This document shows, in pieces, positions 17,136 through 31,293 of a stretch of 63,889 nt of DNA (within the stretch, counting starts at the first letter, position 1; each line of letters opens with the position of its first letter). The stretch comes from Bacillota bacterium (GTDB taxonomy: Bacteria; Sysuimicrobiota; Sysuimicrobiia; Sysuimicrobiales; Segetimicrobiaceae): assembly GCA_021324975.1 (NCBI GenBank), contig JAJPIA010000041.1, forward strand, positions 1-63,889. The letters are read 5' to 3'. Under the pieces are notes generated by a model. That model did not search any database, was not told the DNA's origin, and saw only the letters and a program-made list of their open reading frames with translations. Both the position numbers and the translations under genes were made by a program.

Positions 17136-18434
17136 GTGCCTAAGGCGGTGCTCAACGGCTCGGATCTCGCATGGATGATGACGGCGACGGCGCTCGTGTT
17201 GCTCATGACGCCCGCGCTCGGCTTCTTCTACGGCGGGATGGCGGGCCACAAGAACGTCCTGAACACGATGCTCATGAGCATGACCACGCTCGGATTCTCT
17301 CTCGTCGCGTGGGCGTTGGTCGGATATTCGCTCGCGTTCAGCGCCGGGAATGCCCTGCTCGGGGACCTGCGATGGGTGATGCTCAACGGCGTCAATCTCG
17401 CACCCGGCCAGGCGCTCAGCCCGACGATCGCCCCGGTCATCTACATGGCATTTCAGGCGACGTTCGCCGTGATCACGACGGCCCTCGTCTCCGGTGGCAT
17501 CGTCGGGCGGATGTCGTTTCGCGCGTACCTCGCGTTCATCACGCTGTGGATCGTCTGCGTCTACGCGCCGATCGCGCACTGGGTGTGGGGCGGCGGCTGG
17601 CTGGGATCGCTCGGCGCGCTGGATTTCGCCGGGGGCACTGTCGTCCACGTGAACGCCGGCGTGGCCGCGCTCGTCGCGGCGCTCGTCGTCGGCAATCGCA
17701 AGGATTACGGCCGGCAGGCGTTTGTCCCGGGAAACGTGCCTTTTGTGCTGCTCGGCGCAGCGCTCCTCTGGTTCGGTTGGTTTGGCTTCAACGGCGGGAG
17801 CGCGGCGGCGTCAAACGGCCTCGCGGCGCTGGCGTTTACCAACACCTTTCTGGCGCCCGCCGGGACGATGGTGGTGTGGGCGCTGCTCGATCTGCGCCGC
17901 GTCGGCAAGGTGACCGCGATCGGCGCGGCCAGCGCGATCGTGGTCGGGCTCGTCGTGATCACGCCGGCCTCAGGATTCGTTCCGCCGATTTGGGGGCTCG
18001 TGATGGGTGGACTCGGCGCCCTCCCCAGCTACTTCGCGATGCAGTGGCGCGCTCGTCTCCCGGTGGACGAGTCCCTGGACGTCTTTGCCGGGCACGCCGT
18101 CGGCGGCGCGACAGGGGCGATCTTGACGGGCGTGTTCGCGGTGAAGGCATGGAACACGGTGCAAAACGGGTTGATCGCGGGGAACGCCGCGCAGGTGCTG
18201 ACCCAGGCGCTGGCCGTGGCCGGGGCGGCCGCCTACAGTGCGCTCGGGACATTCGTGCTGCTTAAGGTGATCGGGCTCGTCCTGCCGCTCCAGGCCGGCC
18301 GCGCGGAGCAGGCTTCGGGCATGGATATCACACAACACGGCGAGGAGGCGTACGCCACCGGCGAGGGCGCGGTGCTGGTGCTTCCGGAGGTTGGCGCGGA
18401 GCCCCGGCTGGAGACCGTGAGGGCCCAGGCATGA
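17136..18434 (+). CDS. amt: Ammonium transporter
   Basis: A 432-residue Amt/Mep/Rh channel with about 11 membrane helices. Family hallmarks are 'PALGFFYGGMAGHKN' early, 'DFAGGTVVHVNAGVAAL' in helix 5 (containing the first pore His), 'FGWFGFNGGSA' and 'DVFAGHAVGG' (second conserved His). It moves NH4+/NH3 across the inner membrane. GTG 17136 follows GGGAGGGAG at five bases and has no room for a long signal peptide. Its stop overlaps glnK (ATGA), the usual amt-glnK pair in which GlnK plugs the channel. Expression is probably attenuated in the leader. Confidence 0.95.
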   Translation: MPKAVLNGSDLAWMMTATALVLLMTPALGFFYGGMAGHKNVLNTMLMSMTTLGFSLVAWALVGYSLAFSAGNALLGDLRWVMLNGVNLAPGQALSPTIAPVIYMAFQATFAVITTALVSGGIVGRMSFRAYLAFITLWIVCVYAPIAHWVWGGGWLGSLGALDFAGGTVVHVNAGVAALVAALVVGNRKDYGRQAFVPGNVPFVLLGAALLWFGWFGFNGGSAAASNGLAALAFTNTFLAPAGTMVVWALLDLRRVGKVTAIGAASAIVVGLVVITPASGFVPPIWGLVMGGLGALPSYFAMQWRARLPVDESLDVFAGHAVGGATGAILTGVFAVKAWNTVQNGLIAGNAAQVLTQALAVAGAAAYSALGTFVLLKVIGLVLPLQAGRAEQASGMDITQHGEEAYATGEGAVLVLPEVGAEPRLETVRAQA

Positions 18435-18787
18435 AACTCATCATCGCGATCATCCGTCCCGAGCGGGTCAACGAGGTGCTGGAGGCGCTGTACCGGGCGG
18501 AGGTACGCGGCCTGTCCCTGAGCCGGGTTCAGGGACACGGCGGCGAGCTCGAGCACACGGAGACCTATCGCGGCACGACCGTGAAGATCGGTCTGACCGA
18601 GAAAGTGCGGTTCGAGATCGGCGTGTCGGACCATTTCGTCGAGCCGACCATTCGCGCCATCATGCTCGCCGCGCGCACCGGCGAGGTCGGCGACGGCAAG
18701 ATTTTCGTGCTGCCGGTGGACAAGATCTACCGGATCCGCACGGGGGAACAGGACTCCGCGGCCGTGACGCCGGTGATGGTGTCGTGA
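18431..18787 (+). CDS. glnK: P-II nitrogen regulatory protein
   Basis: A 118-residue P-II signal protein. The T-loop segment 'HTETYRGTTV' keeps the Tyr corresponding to the uridylylated Tyr51 of enterobacterial GlnB/GlnK. The second signature TGEVGDGKIFVLPV and the RIRTGE nucleotide/2-oxoglutarate-binding segment are intact. It reads nitrogen and energy status and inhibits the adjacent Amt. It overlaps amt by four bases. Whether the Tyr is modified is unknown, as no glnD is in the window. Confidence 0.94.
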   Translation: MKLIIAIIRPERVNEVLEALYRAEVRGLSLSRVQGHGGELEHTETYRGTTVKIGLTEKVRFEIGVSDHFVEPTIRAIMLAARTGEVGDGKIFVLPVDKIYRIRTGEQDSAAVTPVMVS

Positions 18788-18826
18788 CCCCGCGTGAACG
18801 CTCGGCGCGTGCGCCGGAGGACGCCC

Positions 18827-19203
18827 GTGTATCGGGTTGAGCGCCTCGGCGCCGGCCAGGCCGAAGCGTATCTCGACCGCCTCGTGCGGCTCCTGCGCGA
18901 CGCGGTGGCCGGCGGCGCGTCGGTGGGATTCCTGCCGCCGCCCGCCGCCGCGCCGAAGTGATGAAGCTCATGGTGCACTCCGAGGCGCGGCGCCGGGGCA
19001 TCGGCGGGACGCTGATGCGGGCGATCGAGGACGTTGCCCGCGACATGGGCCGGACGCTGCTCGTGCTCGATACGAGGCGGGGGGACGCGGCAGAGCGGCT
19101 CTACGAGCGTTTAGGATATGTGCGCGCTGGCGTGATCCCTCGCTACGCGCGCAGCGCCGCGGGATCCCTCGACGACACCGTCTTCTTCTATCGCGAGTTA
19201 TAG
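18827..19203 (+). pseudogene. GNAT acetyltransferase, disrupted
   Basis: Two pieces of one GNAT gene lie in different frames. The first (GTG 18827 to TGA 18961) ends 'LLRDAVAGGASVGFLPPP', an N-terminal part typical of a GNAT subgroup. The second (ATG 18958 to TAG 19203) starts MMKLMVHSEARRRGIGGTLM, the acetyl-CoA-binding motif, and continues through 'LYERLGYVRAGVIPRYARS' to the normal C-terminus. About 50 residues that should lie between them are missing and the frame changes at the join. An internal deletion is the simplest explanation. The 81-residue second piece could still be translated but lacks the N-terminal strands. Confidence 0.65.
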
Positions 19204-19225
19204 CGCGCCCTGCGGCGCTCGTTGC

Positions 19226-19762
19226 TTAGCGGATCAGGCGAAGCCGCGCGGCCCAGGCCGTCACGCGCGCCAGCAGGCGCTCGAACCATCCCGTCCGGGG
19301 CGCGCGGTCTGTGCCGCCGTCCGGTGCGGGCGCGGTGATGGCGCCGGGGTCGCGGGTAGCGGCCGGAGCACCGCGCCGGTCGGGTTCCCCGCCGCTCGCG
19401 ACGGTGCGTTCGCTTCCCTGGGGCGGCACGATGAGAAACTCGACCTCACCGGGGCGGACCATGCCGAGTTCCTTCCGAGCCAGCCACGCGAGGTACTTGT
19501 CGTCCGTGCGGAGGCGCTGAATCTCCTCGCGCAGCGCCTCGTTCGATGCTACGAGCTCGCGGCGCCGCTCATCCAGCCGCGCCGCTTCCCGTCCCAGCGC
19601 GTACGTGCGCGAGTATTGCGCGGCCAGGGCCCAGGCGGACCACGCAAGCACGGCCGCGGCGGCGAGCACGAGCAACCGCCTCGGCACCGGAGCTCCCGGC
19701 CGGCGCACCCGCGCCGCGGGGGCGCTCTGCGCCTGGTTCGCGTCGCGATCGCGGGCCCCCAT
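19226..19762 (-). CDS. FtsB/DivIC septum formation initiator
   Basis: A 178-residue bitopic membrane protein. A cytoplasmic basic N-terminus is followed by one helix (about 28-48), a coiled coil (about 52-88, rich in Glu/Arg/Leu), and the conserved 'YLAWLARKELGMVRPGEVEFLIVPP' segment of FtsB/DivIC. The C-terminal 60 residues are Pro/Ala/Arg-rich and end in an amphipathic basic stretch not usual in the family. It would act in the FtsL/FtsQ divisome complex. ATG 19762 overlaps the stop of the transglycosylase gene. The mfd...divIC series supports the call. Confidence 0.85.
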   Translation of the reverse strand: MGARDRDANQAQSAPAARVRRPGAPVPRRLLVLAAAAVLAWSAWALAAQYSRTYALGREAARLDERRRELVASNEALREEIQRLRTDDKYLAWLARKELGMVRPGEVEFLIVPPQGSERTVASGGEPDRRGAPAATRDPGAITAPAPDGGTDRAPRTGWFERLLARVTAWAARLRLIR

Positions 19763-20514
19763 CACGGTGCCGCCGCTCGCGCCACGTCGAGCGGGCCGGC
19801 CCACACCGCGGGGAGCGCATGCGCCGCGCGACTGCCGAGCAACGCCGCGCGCGCCCGCTGCCAGGCGTCGAACGAACGGAGGACGCCGCGCCAGAAGGGC
19901 GTCAGCGTACCGTCGCGCTGCAGGTGGAACCACGCCAGGGCCACTTGGCGCAGGTAACGCGCCGTCTCGGGGTACGGGGGCACACCACGGCTCCGGGCGA
20001 CCGTTTCCGCACCGGCATTGTAGGCGGCGAGCGCCAGGAGCAGGTTGCCGTTGAACCGATGGATCAGCCGCTCGAGGTACCTGACGCCGACGTCGAGGTT
20101 CGCCCCGGGATCGTCCATGCACGGCGGCGTCGTGCGCCGTGCCGTGTCGGGCGCGCACGAAGCTCTGGGACCGACGTCACGCCAGGTGGCGGGCAGCACC
20201 TGCATGAGCCCGTACGCCCCGCGGCGCGAGCGCGCCTCGGCGTTGAACCCGCTCTCCGCGGCCACGACCGCGGCTACGATTGCCGGGTTGACGTGGTGAG
20301 CGCCGGCCGTTCGATTGATGAGCTCGGCGTACGGGATGTTGTGGACGGAGCGCGGCGGCGCGTCCCCCCGGCTAAAGCGGGCGAGTGCCGACCGCACGTG
20401 TATCGTGGTCAGCGCGTAGACGACCGTGAGTACGAGTAGGAGGGCCGCCGCCGCGCATCCCGCACCGAGCCGGATCCACCTCGGCGCCCCTCCCGTGCGG
20501 CGACCGATGGCCAT
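19762..20514 (-). CDS. Membrane-anchored lytic transglycosylase (SLT domain)
   Basis: A 250-residue protein with one N-terminal membrane anchor (about 15-37) and a Slt70-type domain at about 62-200. The catalytic Glu is in VAAESGFN, followed by GAYGLMQVLPATW and LLALAAYNAG. Enzymes of this type cleave the glycan strand with 1,6-anhydro-MurNAc formation, outside the membrane. An extra Cys pair (RASCAPDT...PPCMDD) lies in a loop between the motifs. It overlaps the ftsB gene, suggesting joint use in division or wall turnover. Confidence 0.88.
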   Translation of the reverse strand: MAIGRRTGGAPRWIRLGAGCAAAALLLVLTVVYALTTIHVRSALARFSRGDAPPRSVHNIPYAELINRTAGAHHVNPAIVAAVVAAESGFNAEARSRRGAYGLMQVLPATWRDVGPRASCAPDTARRTTPPCMDDPGANLDVGVRYLERLIHRFNGNLLLALAAYNAGAETVARSRGVPPYPETARYLRQVALAWFHLQRDGTLTPFWRGVLRSFDAWQRARAALLGSRAAHALPAVWAGPLDVARAAAP

Positions 20515-20663
20515 GGCTGTCCTCAGTTTCTGGACGCGGGCTGTCTTTCCTTCCGCCGCCCATCACACCCGGCACGAGATCTCCTGAAGGATGCGCGTCG
20601 GGCGAAGTGCGCGACGGTGCAGGGAGAGGCACACGACGGAGTGAGGCGCGGCGCGCGAAGGTG

Positions 20664-22217
<1,554 letters not shown>

Positions 22218-22231
<14 letters not shown>

Positions 22232-23021
22232 GCCAGAGCGCCCGCAGCTCGTCCGGCCCGCAGTCGGCGAACGATCGCCCGCTTGCGCGAACGGCCCGCT
22301 CGAGCCGCGCGAACCGTCCCCGAAAGCGCTCGCACGCGGCCCTGAGCGCCTGTTCCCCGTCGACCGCGAGCAGCCGCGACAGCCCGGCCATGGCGAACAG
22401 CAGGTCCCCGAGTTCGTCCGCGACGCGGTCCGCGGGCTCCTCCCTCCGCGCGCGCTCGAGCTCGTCGAGCTCTTCGCGCGCCTTGGCCGCCGCCTCGGGC
22501 CAGCCCGTCCACTCAAGCCCCGCCCGCGCCGTACGCGCCTGCATTTGCTGCGCCAGCGCCAGTGCGGGCAGGGTGCGGGGGAGCCCGCCGAGCGCGCCGT
22601 CCGCGTGGCGGTCGTTCGCGCCGTCGCCGCGCTCGTCCGGCGGCCGCTCGGATGCTTTGATCGCCTCCCAGCGCTTGAGCACCGCGTCCGCGGTCGCGGC
22701 GTCTTCGGTTCCGAAGACGTGCGGGTGGCGACGGATCAGCTTCTCCGAGAGCTCCGCCACGACGTCGTCGATCGTGAAGGCCCCGGCCTCCGCCGCCATC
22801 TGTGCGTGGAAGACGACCTGGAGGAGGAGGTCGCCGAGCTCTTCGCGGAGGCGGCGCGCGTCGCCGGTGTCGATCGCCTCGAGCGTCTCGTATGCTTCCT
22901 CCAGCAGGTAGGGCCGCAGCGATGCGTGGGTCTGGTCGCGATCCCACGGACACCCGCCGGGCCCCCGAAGGCGCGCCATGGTGGCGACGAGGTCCGCGAA
23001 CCCGCGCCGGCCTTGGTCCAT
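22218..23021 (-). CDS. mazG: Nucleoside triphosphate pyrophosphohydrolase MazG
   Basis: A 267-residue MazG with two MazG domains. The N-terminal one has 'GGCPWDRDQTHASLRPYLLEE' (split: CPWDRDQTH near 24), EEAYETLEAID and EELGDLLLQVVFHAQ; the second has EELDELERARR and DELGDLLFAMAGL. The EExxE and ExxxD metal-binding motifs are present in both. It hydrolyses NTPs, including damaged ones, to NMP and PPi. It starts two bases after mfd. A Gly/Asp-rich linker of about 25 residues joins the domains. Confidence 0.93.
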
Positions 23022-23023
23022 GC

Positions 23024-26461
<3,438 letters not shown>

Positions 26462-26479
26462 ACCAAATCCTCCGCGGTT

Positions 26480-26509
26480 ATTGTACGGGAGACCCGGAAA
26501 AAGCGTCAA
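26480..26509 (-). promoter_or_regulatory. Promoter of mfd
   Basis: On the minus strand TTGACG (26509-26504), 18 bases, TACAAT (26485-26480). The start site would be near 26473, leaving a leader of about 12 bases before ATG 26461, enough only for the GGAGG site. Confidence 0.75.
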
Positions 26510-26563
26510 CACGGCCGCCCCACCGCAGGCGGGCGGCGCCCGGCCGCGCGCTCGCGGCCCGGC

Positions 26564-28330
26564 CTAGGACGCGCGCGGCGGGGTGGCCGGTGCGCGACGT
26601 CCTCGGTAGCGGTTCGTGATCGGGAGCCGGCGGTCTTTGCCGAACGCTTTGGGCGTGATCTTGACGCCCGGCGGCGCCTGGCGGCGCTTGTACTCGCTGC
26701 GGTCGACCATTGCGATGACGCGCGTGACGATCTCGGGATCGAACCCGTCGTGCACGATCTCGTCCGCCGAGCGGTCTTCCTGAACGTAGCGCTCCAGGAT
26801 CGCGTCGAGCATGTCATACGACGGGAGCGTGTCCTGGTCGGTTTGCAGCTCGCGCAGTTCCGCGGTGGGGGCCCGCTCGATCACGCCCTGTGGGACGACG
26901 TCGCGTCCCGCCTGCGCGTTACGCCAGCGCACCAGGCGGTACACGAGCGTCTTGGGCACATCCTTCAGGACCGCGAACCCGCCGGCCATGTCGCCGTACA
27001 GCGTCGCGTAGCCCACGCTCATCTCGCTCTTGTTGCCGGTCGTGAGGACGAGCCATCCGAACTTGTTCGACAGCGCCATCAACAGGTTCCCGCGGGTCCG
27101 GGCCTGGAGGTTTTCCTCCGTGATGTCGCGCGCCAGCCCGTGGAACGGGCCGGTGAGCGCGGCCTCATAGGCGGCGACGATGGGGTCGATCGGCAGATCC
27201 AGCGTGCGGATGCCGAGGGCCCGCGCCAGGTCCAGCGAATATCGCCGGCTCTCGTCCGACGTGAACCGCGACGGCATCGTGACGCCGTGTACCGCGTCGG
27301 CACCGAGCGCGTCGACCGCGACGCATGCCACGAGCGAGGAATCCACGCCGCCGCTCAGCCCCACGAGGACCCCGCGGAATCCGTTCTTGCGCACGTAGTC
27401 CCGCGTGCCGAGGACGAGCGCGCGGTACACTTCCTCGACGACATCCGGAGGCGCGAGCAGTGGAGCGCGCGCCAGCGGGGCACGAGGCTCCGCCGGCCCC
27501 GCGGGGGTGAGCGTGTAGACCGGAGCGCGGATGCCCTCGTCGCGCAGGGCGTCCGGCGTGCGGATCGGATTGTAGCGGCGGATGCTGCGGATGTGGTCGA
27601 CGTCGATGTCCGCGACGACGAGCGCTTCGTCGAACGCGGGCCCGCGGGCGACGACCGTCCCGGCCGGGTCGACGATCACGCCCAGCCCGTCGAAGACGAG
27701 CTCGTCCTGCCCGCCAACAAGGTTGTTATACGCCAGTGCGGTCGCGTAGTCGCGAGCGCGCGTCCGAAGCATCTCTTCTCGCACGCGCCACTTACCCGCG
27801 GAGTACGGCGATCCATTGATGTTGATCGCGATGAGCGCACCCGCGAGCGCCTGCGCAAGTAACGGTCCGCCGGGCGCCCAGACGTCCTCGCAGATCGTGA
27901 CGCCGACCGGCACGCCGTGGATGACGAACACCGGCGCCTCGCTCCCGGGCTGGAAGTACCGCTTCTCGTCGAACACCCCGTAGTTCGGCAGGCGCATCTT
28001 ACGGTACACGCCGGCGATGCGCCCCTGATACAGTACGGCCGCGGCATTGTACAGGTGATCGCCCGAGTCCGCGAAGCCCACGACGGCGGCCGTCCTGACC
28101 GCGTGCCGCGCGATCTCCTCGAGGCAGGCAAGATTGTGCTCGATGAAGTCGGTCTTGATCAGCAGGTCTTCCGGCGGATACCCGGGGACGGCGAGCTCGG
28201 GAAACGAGACCACATCGGCGCCGAGCGCCTGGGCCTCCTCCACGCGCGCCACAATCTTGCGGGTGTTGCCGTCGAAATCCCCGACCGTGGTATTGATTTG
28301 GGCCATTGCGACCCGGAATCGCGGTGCCAT
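26564..28330 (-). CDS. nadE: Glutamine-dependent NAD+ synthetase
   Basis: A 588-residue fusion of an N-terminal nitrilase-type glutaminase and a C-terminal NAD synthase. Glutaminase triad: Glu in FPELAVPGYPPEDLL (near 46), Lys in YRKMRLPNYGVFDE (near 113), Cys in VTICEDVW (near 148). The synthetase P-loop is VGLSGGVDSS (near 305) and TTGNKSEMSVGYATLYGD follows. It makes NAD from nicotinic acid adenine dinucleotide, ATP and glutamine. ATG 28330 was chosen over an upstream frame extension that is not conserved-looking. It stands alone, with a promoter just upstream. Confidence 0.96.
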   Translation of the reverse strand: MAPRFRVAMAQINTTVGDFDGNTRKIVARVEEAQALGADVVSFPELAVPGYPPEDLLIKTDFIEHNLACLEEIARHAVRTAAVVGFADSGDHLYNAAAVLYQGRIAGVYRKMRLPNYGVFDEKRYFQPGSEAPVFVIHGVPVGVTICEDVWAPGGPLLAQALAGALIAININGSPYSAGKWRVREEMLRTRARDYATALAYNNLVGGQDELVFDGLGVIVDPAGTVVARGPAFDEALVVADIDVDHIRSIRRYNPIRTPDALRDEGIRAPVYTLTPAGPAEPRAPLARAPLLAPPDVVEEVYRALVLGTRDYVRKNGFRGVLVGLSGGVDSSLVACVAVDALGADAVHGVTMPSRFTSDESRRYSLDLARALGIRTLDLPIDPIVAAYEAALTGPFHGLARDITEENLQARTRGNLLMALSNKFGWLVLTTGNKSEMSVGYATLYGDMAGGFAVLKDVPKTLVYRLVRWRNAQAGRDVVPQGVIERAPTAELRELQTDQDTLPSYDMLDAILERYVQEDRSADEIVHDGFDPEIVTRVIAMVDRSEYKRRQAPPGVKITPKAFGKDRRLPITNRYRGRRAPATPPRAS

Positions 28331-28369
28331 GCGGCCTCCCGGAGCGCCGGCGCGCTCCGCCCCGCGTTC

Positions 28370-28375
28370 ATTATA
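28370..28375 (-). promoter_or_regulatory. Extended -10 element before nadE
   Basis: Minus-strand TGTATAAT gives a perfect -10 hexamer with TG-like extension, about 40 bases before the nadE start. No good -35 is seen 17 bases further out. Confidence 0.55.
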
Positions 28376-28468
28376 CACCTTGCACTGTCCGGCCCACGGC
28401 GGCCGCGACAGCGCGGCGCGCCCATCGCGACGAGGAAGCGCTCCCGCCGTCATGGAATCCCCGGTTCC

Positions 28469-29698
28469 GTGCGCGCGCCGCTGGTCGTGAGCCCGTCCGG
28501 GGTGGCAAGGTTTCTTCTCTCACAGCAGGGGCTCGGCGCCGGCCGGGAGTGGCCGTCCGGTGCCGGGAGCGCCGCTGCCCTCGGCGCGATCCGGCGGCTC
28601 GAGTGCGTACAGCTCGACCCGGTGGCGGTCGTCGAGCGCAATCAGCACCTGGTGCTCGCCGCGCGGCTCAGGGGCTACGCTCCGCGGAGCCTCGACGCCC
28701 TCCGCCGGCAGGGCGCGGTGTTCGAGTACTGGGCCAACGCCGCGTGCGTCCTCCCGATCGAGCGATTCCCGCTGTTCGAGGGCACGCGGCGGCGTTTCCG
28801 GCGGCGGCTCGCCCCCGAGCTGCGGCCGTTGCGGCCCATTGTGCGCCGGATGTTCGCGGCGCTCGAGGCCGGCGGCCCGCTGGCGGCGCGCGAGTTCGTA
28901 TCGCCCGAACGCCTGCGGGGTTACTGGGACGGCGCCGAGGCCCGCACCAAGGCGACATCGCACGCGCTCACGCTGCTGTTCCGTACGGGCGCGCTCGTGG
29001 TGGCCCGACGCGAGGGTGCCGAGCGGTACTTCGATCTCCCCGAGCGGGTCATCCCGGCGCCTCTGCTCCGCGACGCCGAAGCGATGGCGACGGAGGACGC
29101 CGACGAGGGGCTCCTCGACATGTATCTCCGAGCGTATCGCATCGTTGATGGATCGGACGCGAGGTTCGGCTGGCGCGCGCTCGGCGCCGCGGGGCGCGCC
29201 GCGGCGATCCGCCGTCGGCAGCGCGCGGGGACGATCGTGCCGCTCCACATCCCAGGCGTGTCGCGGCAGTACTTTGCGTTGGCCGAGGACGTCCCGGCGC
29301 TCCGCCGGTGGGACCGCACCACGCAGGACGATGCCGCCGGTCGTGAGGGCGCGCGCTTCCTGCCGCCGCTCGACAATCTCCTCTGGCGCCGCGAGCGGAT
29401 CGCCGACCTGTTTGGCTTTCGGTACCTCTGGGAGGGCTATCTCCCGGCCGCCCGGCGGCAGTACGGGCACTACGCCATGCCGATCCTCATCGGTTCGCGC
29501 CTCGTCGGCCGGATCGACCCGCGCCTGGATCGCGCCCGCGGGCGCCTCGTCATCCGCCTGCTGCACCTCGAGCCGGGCGTGGCGGTGACCCGCGCGCTGC
29601 GTCGGGAGCTCGCGGCCGGGCTGGACGCGTTCGCCCGATTCCACCGCGTCCGCGGCGTGGAGGTGGAGCAGACGGAGCCGGCGCGGCTCCGAGTCTAG
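28469..29698 (+). CDS. Winged-helix DNA glycosylase-like protein (YcaQ/DUF1006)
   Basis: A protein of about 409 residues resembling the HTH_42/YcaQ family, which in E. coli unhooks DNA interstrand crosslinks. Family features: 'RRLECVQLDPVAVVERNQHLVLAARL' (split in two, near residues 36-61), 'AVFEYWANAACVLPIERFPLF', 'RKATSHAL'-like segment, and the C-terminal 'FLPPLDNLLWRRERIADLFGF' and 'GRIDPRLDR'. Family members with glycosylase activity use a Gln-X-Asp motif; QLD at residues 42-44 is present. GTG 28469 gives a family-like start. It is divergent from nadE. Confidence 0.82.
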   Translation: MRAPLVVSPSGVARFLLSQQGLGAGREWPSGAGSAAALGAIRRLECVQLDPVAVVERNQHLVLAARLRGYAPRSLDALRRQGAVFEYWANAACVLPIERFPLFEGTRRRFRRRLAPELRPLRPIVRRMFAALEAGGPLAAREFVSPERLRGYWDGAEARTKATSHALTLLFRTGALVVARREGAERYFDLPERVIPAPLLRDAEAMATEDADEGLLDMYLRAYRIVDGSDARFGWRALGAAGRAAAIRRRQRAGTIVPLHIPGVSRQYFALAEDVPALRRWDRTTQDDAAGREGARFLPPLDNLLWRRERIADLFGFRYLWEGYLPAARRQYGHYAMPILIGSRLVGRIDPRLDRARGRLVIRLLHLEPGVAVTRALRRELAAGLDAFARFHRVRGVEVEQTEPARLRV

Positions 29699-29731
29699 CG
29701 GCCGGGAGGGGGCGTCGCGGTGGCCGCGGGT

Positions 29732-31174
29732 CTACACGTCGTAGTACAGGTAGAACTCGTAGGGCACAGGCCGGATGTTGACTTCCTGCACCTCCCGCGT
29801 GCGCTTGTAGTCGATCCACGTGTCGAGGAGGTCGCGGGTAAAGACGTCGCCTTCCAGCAGGAACTCGTGGTCGGCCTCCAGCGCCGCCAGCGACGCTTCG
29901 AGCGAGCCCGGTACGCTCTTGATCTTCGCCGCCTCCTCCGCGGGCAACTCGTAGATGTTCTTGTCGAGCGGCCCGAACCCGGCCTTCGTGGGATCGATCT
30001 TGCGCCTGATGCCGTCGAGGCCGGCCATGAGCATCGCGGCGAAGGCCAGATACGGATTGCACGTGGCGTCGGGGCAGCGGAACTCGATGCGCTTGCTGGA
30101 CGCGGCGGCCGGACCCGTGAAGTACATGGGAATGCGTATCGCCGCGCTCCGGTTGCGCTTGCTGAACGCGATGTTCACCGGCGCTTCGAAGTGCGGCACG
30201 AGCCGCCGGTACGAGTTCGTGGTGCACGCGCAGAGGGCGAGCAGCGCGTTGACGTGGCTCAGGAGCCCGCCGATGTAGTGCAGCGCCTCCGTGCTCAGCT
30301 CCGCGTAGCCGCCCTCGCTGTAGAACAGATTGGCGCCGCCCTTCCAGAGGCTCTGGTGCACGTGCATTCCGGTCCCGTTGTCGCCGAACAGCGGCTTCGG
30401 CATGAACGTCGCGGTCATCCCGTGACGGCGGGCGACGTTCTTCACGATGTACTTGTAGCTCATGAGGCTGTCGGCCATCCGGGCCAGGGTGTTGTACTTG
30501 ATGTCGATCTCGCACTGACCCGCCGACGCCACCTCGTGGTGCTGCATCTCCACCTCGATGCCCCACGATTCCATCTGCAGCGACATCTCGCTGCGCAGGT
30601 CGAGCAGCGTGTCTGCCGGCGCGACCGGGAAGTAGCCTTCCTTGGAGCGGATCCGGTGTCCCAGCCCGGGCTGGCCGGTGTTCCAGATGCCCTCCGGCGA
30701 GTCGATCGTGTATCCCGCCCGGTGCGGCAGCACCTCGTACTGCACGTTGCTAAAGACGAAGAACTCTGCCTCGGGCCCCCAGTAGCTCGTGTCGGCGACG
30801 CCGGACTGCTTCAGGTAGTCTTCCGCCTTCTGCGCAACGTGCCGGGGGTCGCGGGTGTACGGCTTGCCGGTCGATGGATCGAAGACGTTGCAGACGATCG
30901 AGAGCGTCGGGATCTCGGTGAACGGGTCCGGGCGCGCCGTGGCGGGATCGGGCATCAGGATCATGTCGCTCTCTTCGATCGCCTGAAAGCCGCGGATGCT
31001 GCTGCCGTCGAACCCGATGCCCCGCTTGAACGTCTTGTCGTCGACCTGGCTGGCCGGAATCGTCGCGTGCTGCCACGTACCTGGGACATCCACGAACTTC
31101 AGATCGACCATCTTGATGCCGCGATCCTTGATGTAGGCGATCACGTCCTGCGCGGTCATGTCTTTGCCCGCCAT
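29732..31174 (-). CDS. glnA: Glutamine synthetase, type I
   Basis: A 480-residue GSI that makes glutamine from glutamate, ammonia and ATP. Beta-grasp signature GFDGSSIRGF (near 54), metal/ATP signature 'HVHQSLWKGG' (near 274), glutamate-site NSYRRLVPHFEAPVN (near 326) and RIEFRCPDATCNPY are all intact. The segment DKNIYELPAEE keeps the Tyr that is adenylylated in GSI-beta enzymes; whether that happens here is unknown. The gene is preceded by a promoter and a 100-base leader with hairpins and a terminator, and beyond that by the ANTAR regulator and kinase genes. Confidence 0.97.
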   Translation of the reverse strand: MAGKDMTAQDVIAYIKDRGIKMVDLKFVDVPGTWQHATIPASQVDDKTFKRGIGFDGSSIRGFQAIEESDMILMPDPATARPDPFTEIPTLSIVCNVFDPSTGKPYTRDPRHVAQKAEDYLKQSGVADTSYWGPEAEFFVFSNVQYEVLPHRAGYTIDSPEGIWNTGQPGLGHRIRSKEGYFPVAPADTLLDLRSEMSLQMESWGIEVEMQHHEVASAGQCEIDIKYNTLARMADSLMSYKYIVKNVARRHGMTATFMPKPLFGDNGTGMHVHQSLWKGGANLFYSEGGYAELSTEALHYIGGLLSHVNALLALCACTTNSYRRLVPHFEAPVNIAFSKRNRSAAIRIPMYFTGPAAASSKRIEFRCPDATCNPYLAFAAMLMAGLDGIRRKIDPTKAGFGPLDKNIYELPAEEAAKIKSVPGSLEASLAALEADHEFLLEGDVFTRDLLDTWIDYKRTREVQEVNIRPVPYEFYLYYDV

Positions 31175-31221
31175 CGTACACCTCCGGGTCCCGCCGGGGA
31201 CGCTTCCGTGTTGCCGAGCGC

Positions 31222-31260
31222 CAAAGAAAAACGCCCTCCGAGCATATGCTCGAAGGGCGT
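31222..31260 (-). terminator. Intrinsic terminator/attenuator in the glnA leader
   Basis: On the minus strand the arms ACGCCCTTCGAGC and GCTCGGAGGGCGT (one T-G pair) enclose ATAT and are followed by TTTTCTTTGG. The stem is 13 pairs with a T-run, a very strong terminator. It lies between the glnA promoter and ATG, about 50 bases before the start codon, so it must be read through for expression. Its 5' arm includes the 3' arm of hairpin P2. Confidence 0.88.
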
Positions 31261-31286
31261 CCAGGCCCTCGGTACGTCTCAGTACC
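31254..31286 (-). promoter_or_regulatory. Two six-base-loop hairpins: candidate ANTAR target RNA in the glnA leader
   Basis: RNA from the minus strand: P1 = GGUAC-[UGAGAC]-GUACC (31286-31271), one base pause, then P2 = AGGGC-[CUGGAC]-GCCCU (31269-31254). Both stems have five perfect pairs and both loops have six bases with G at position 4. The 3' arm of P2 is part of the terminator's 5' arm, so P2 and the terminator exclude each other. This is the published layout of ANTAR antitermination sites, except that loop position 1 is U or C here, whereas I recall A as the consensus. Confidence 0.68.
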
Positions 31287-31293
31287 TGCTTAT

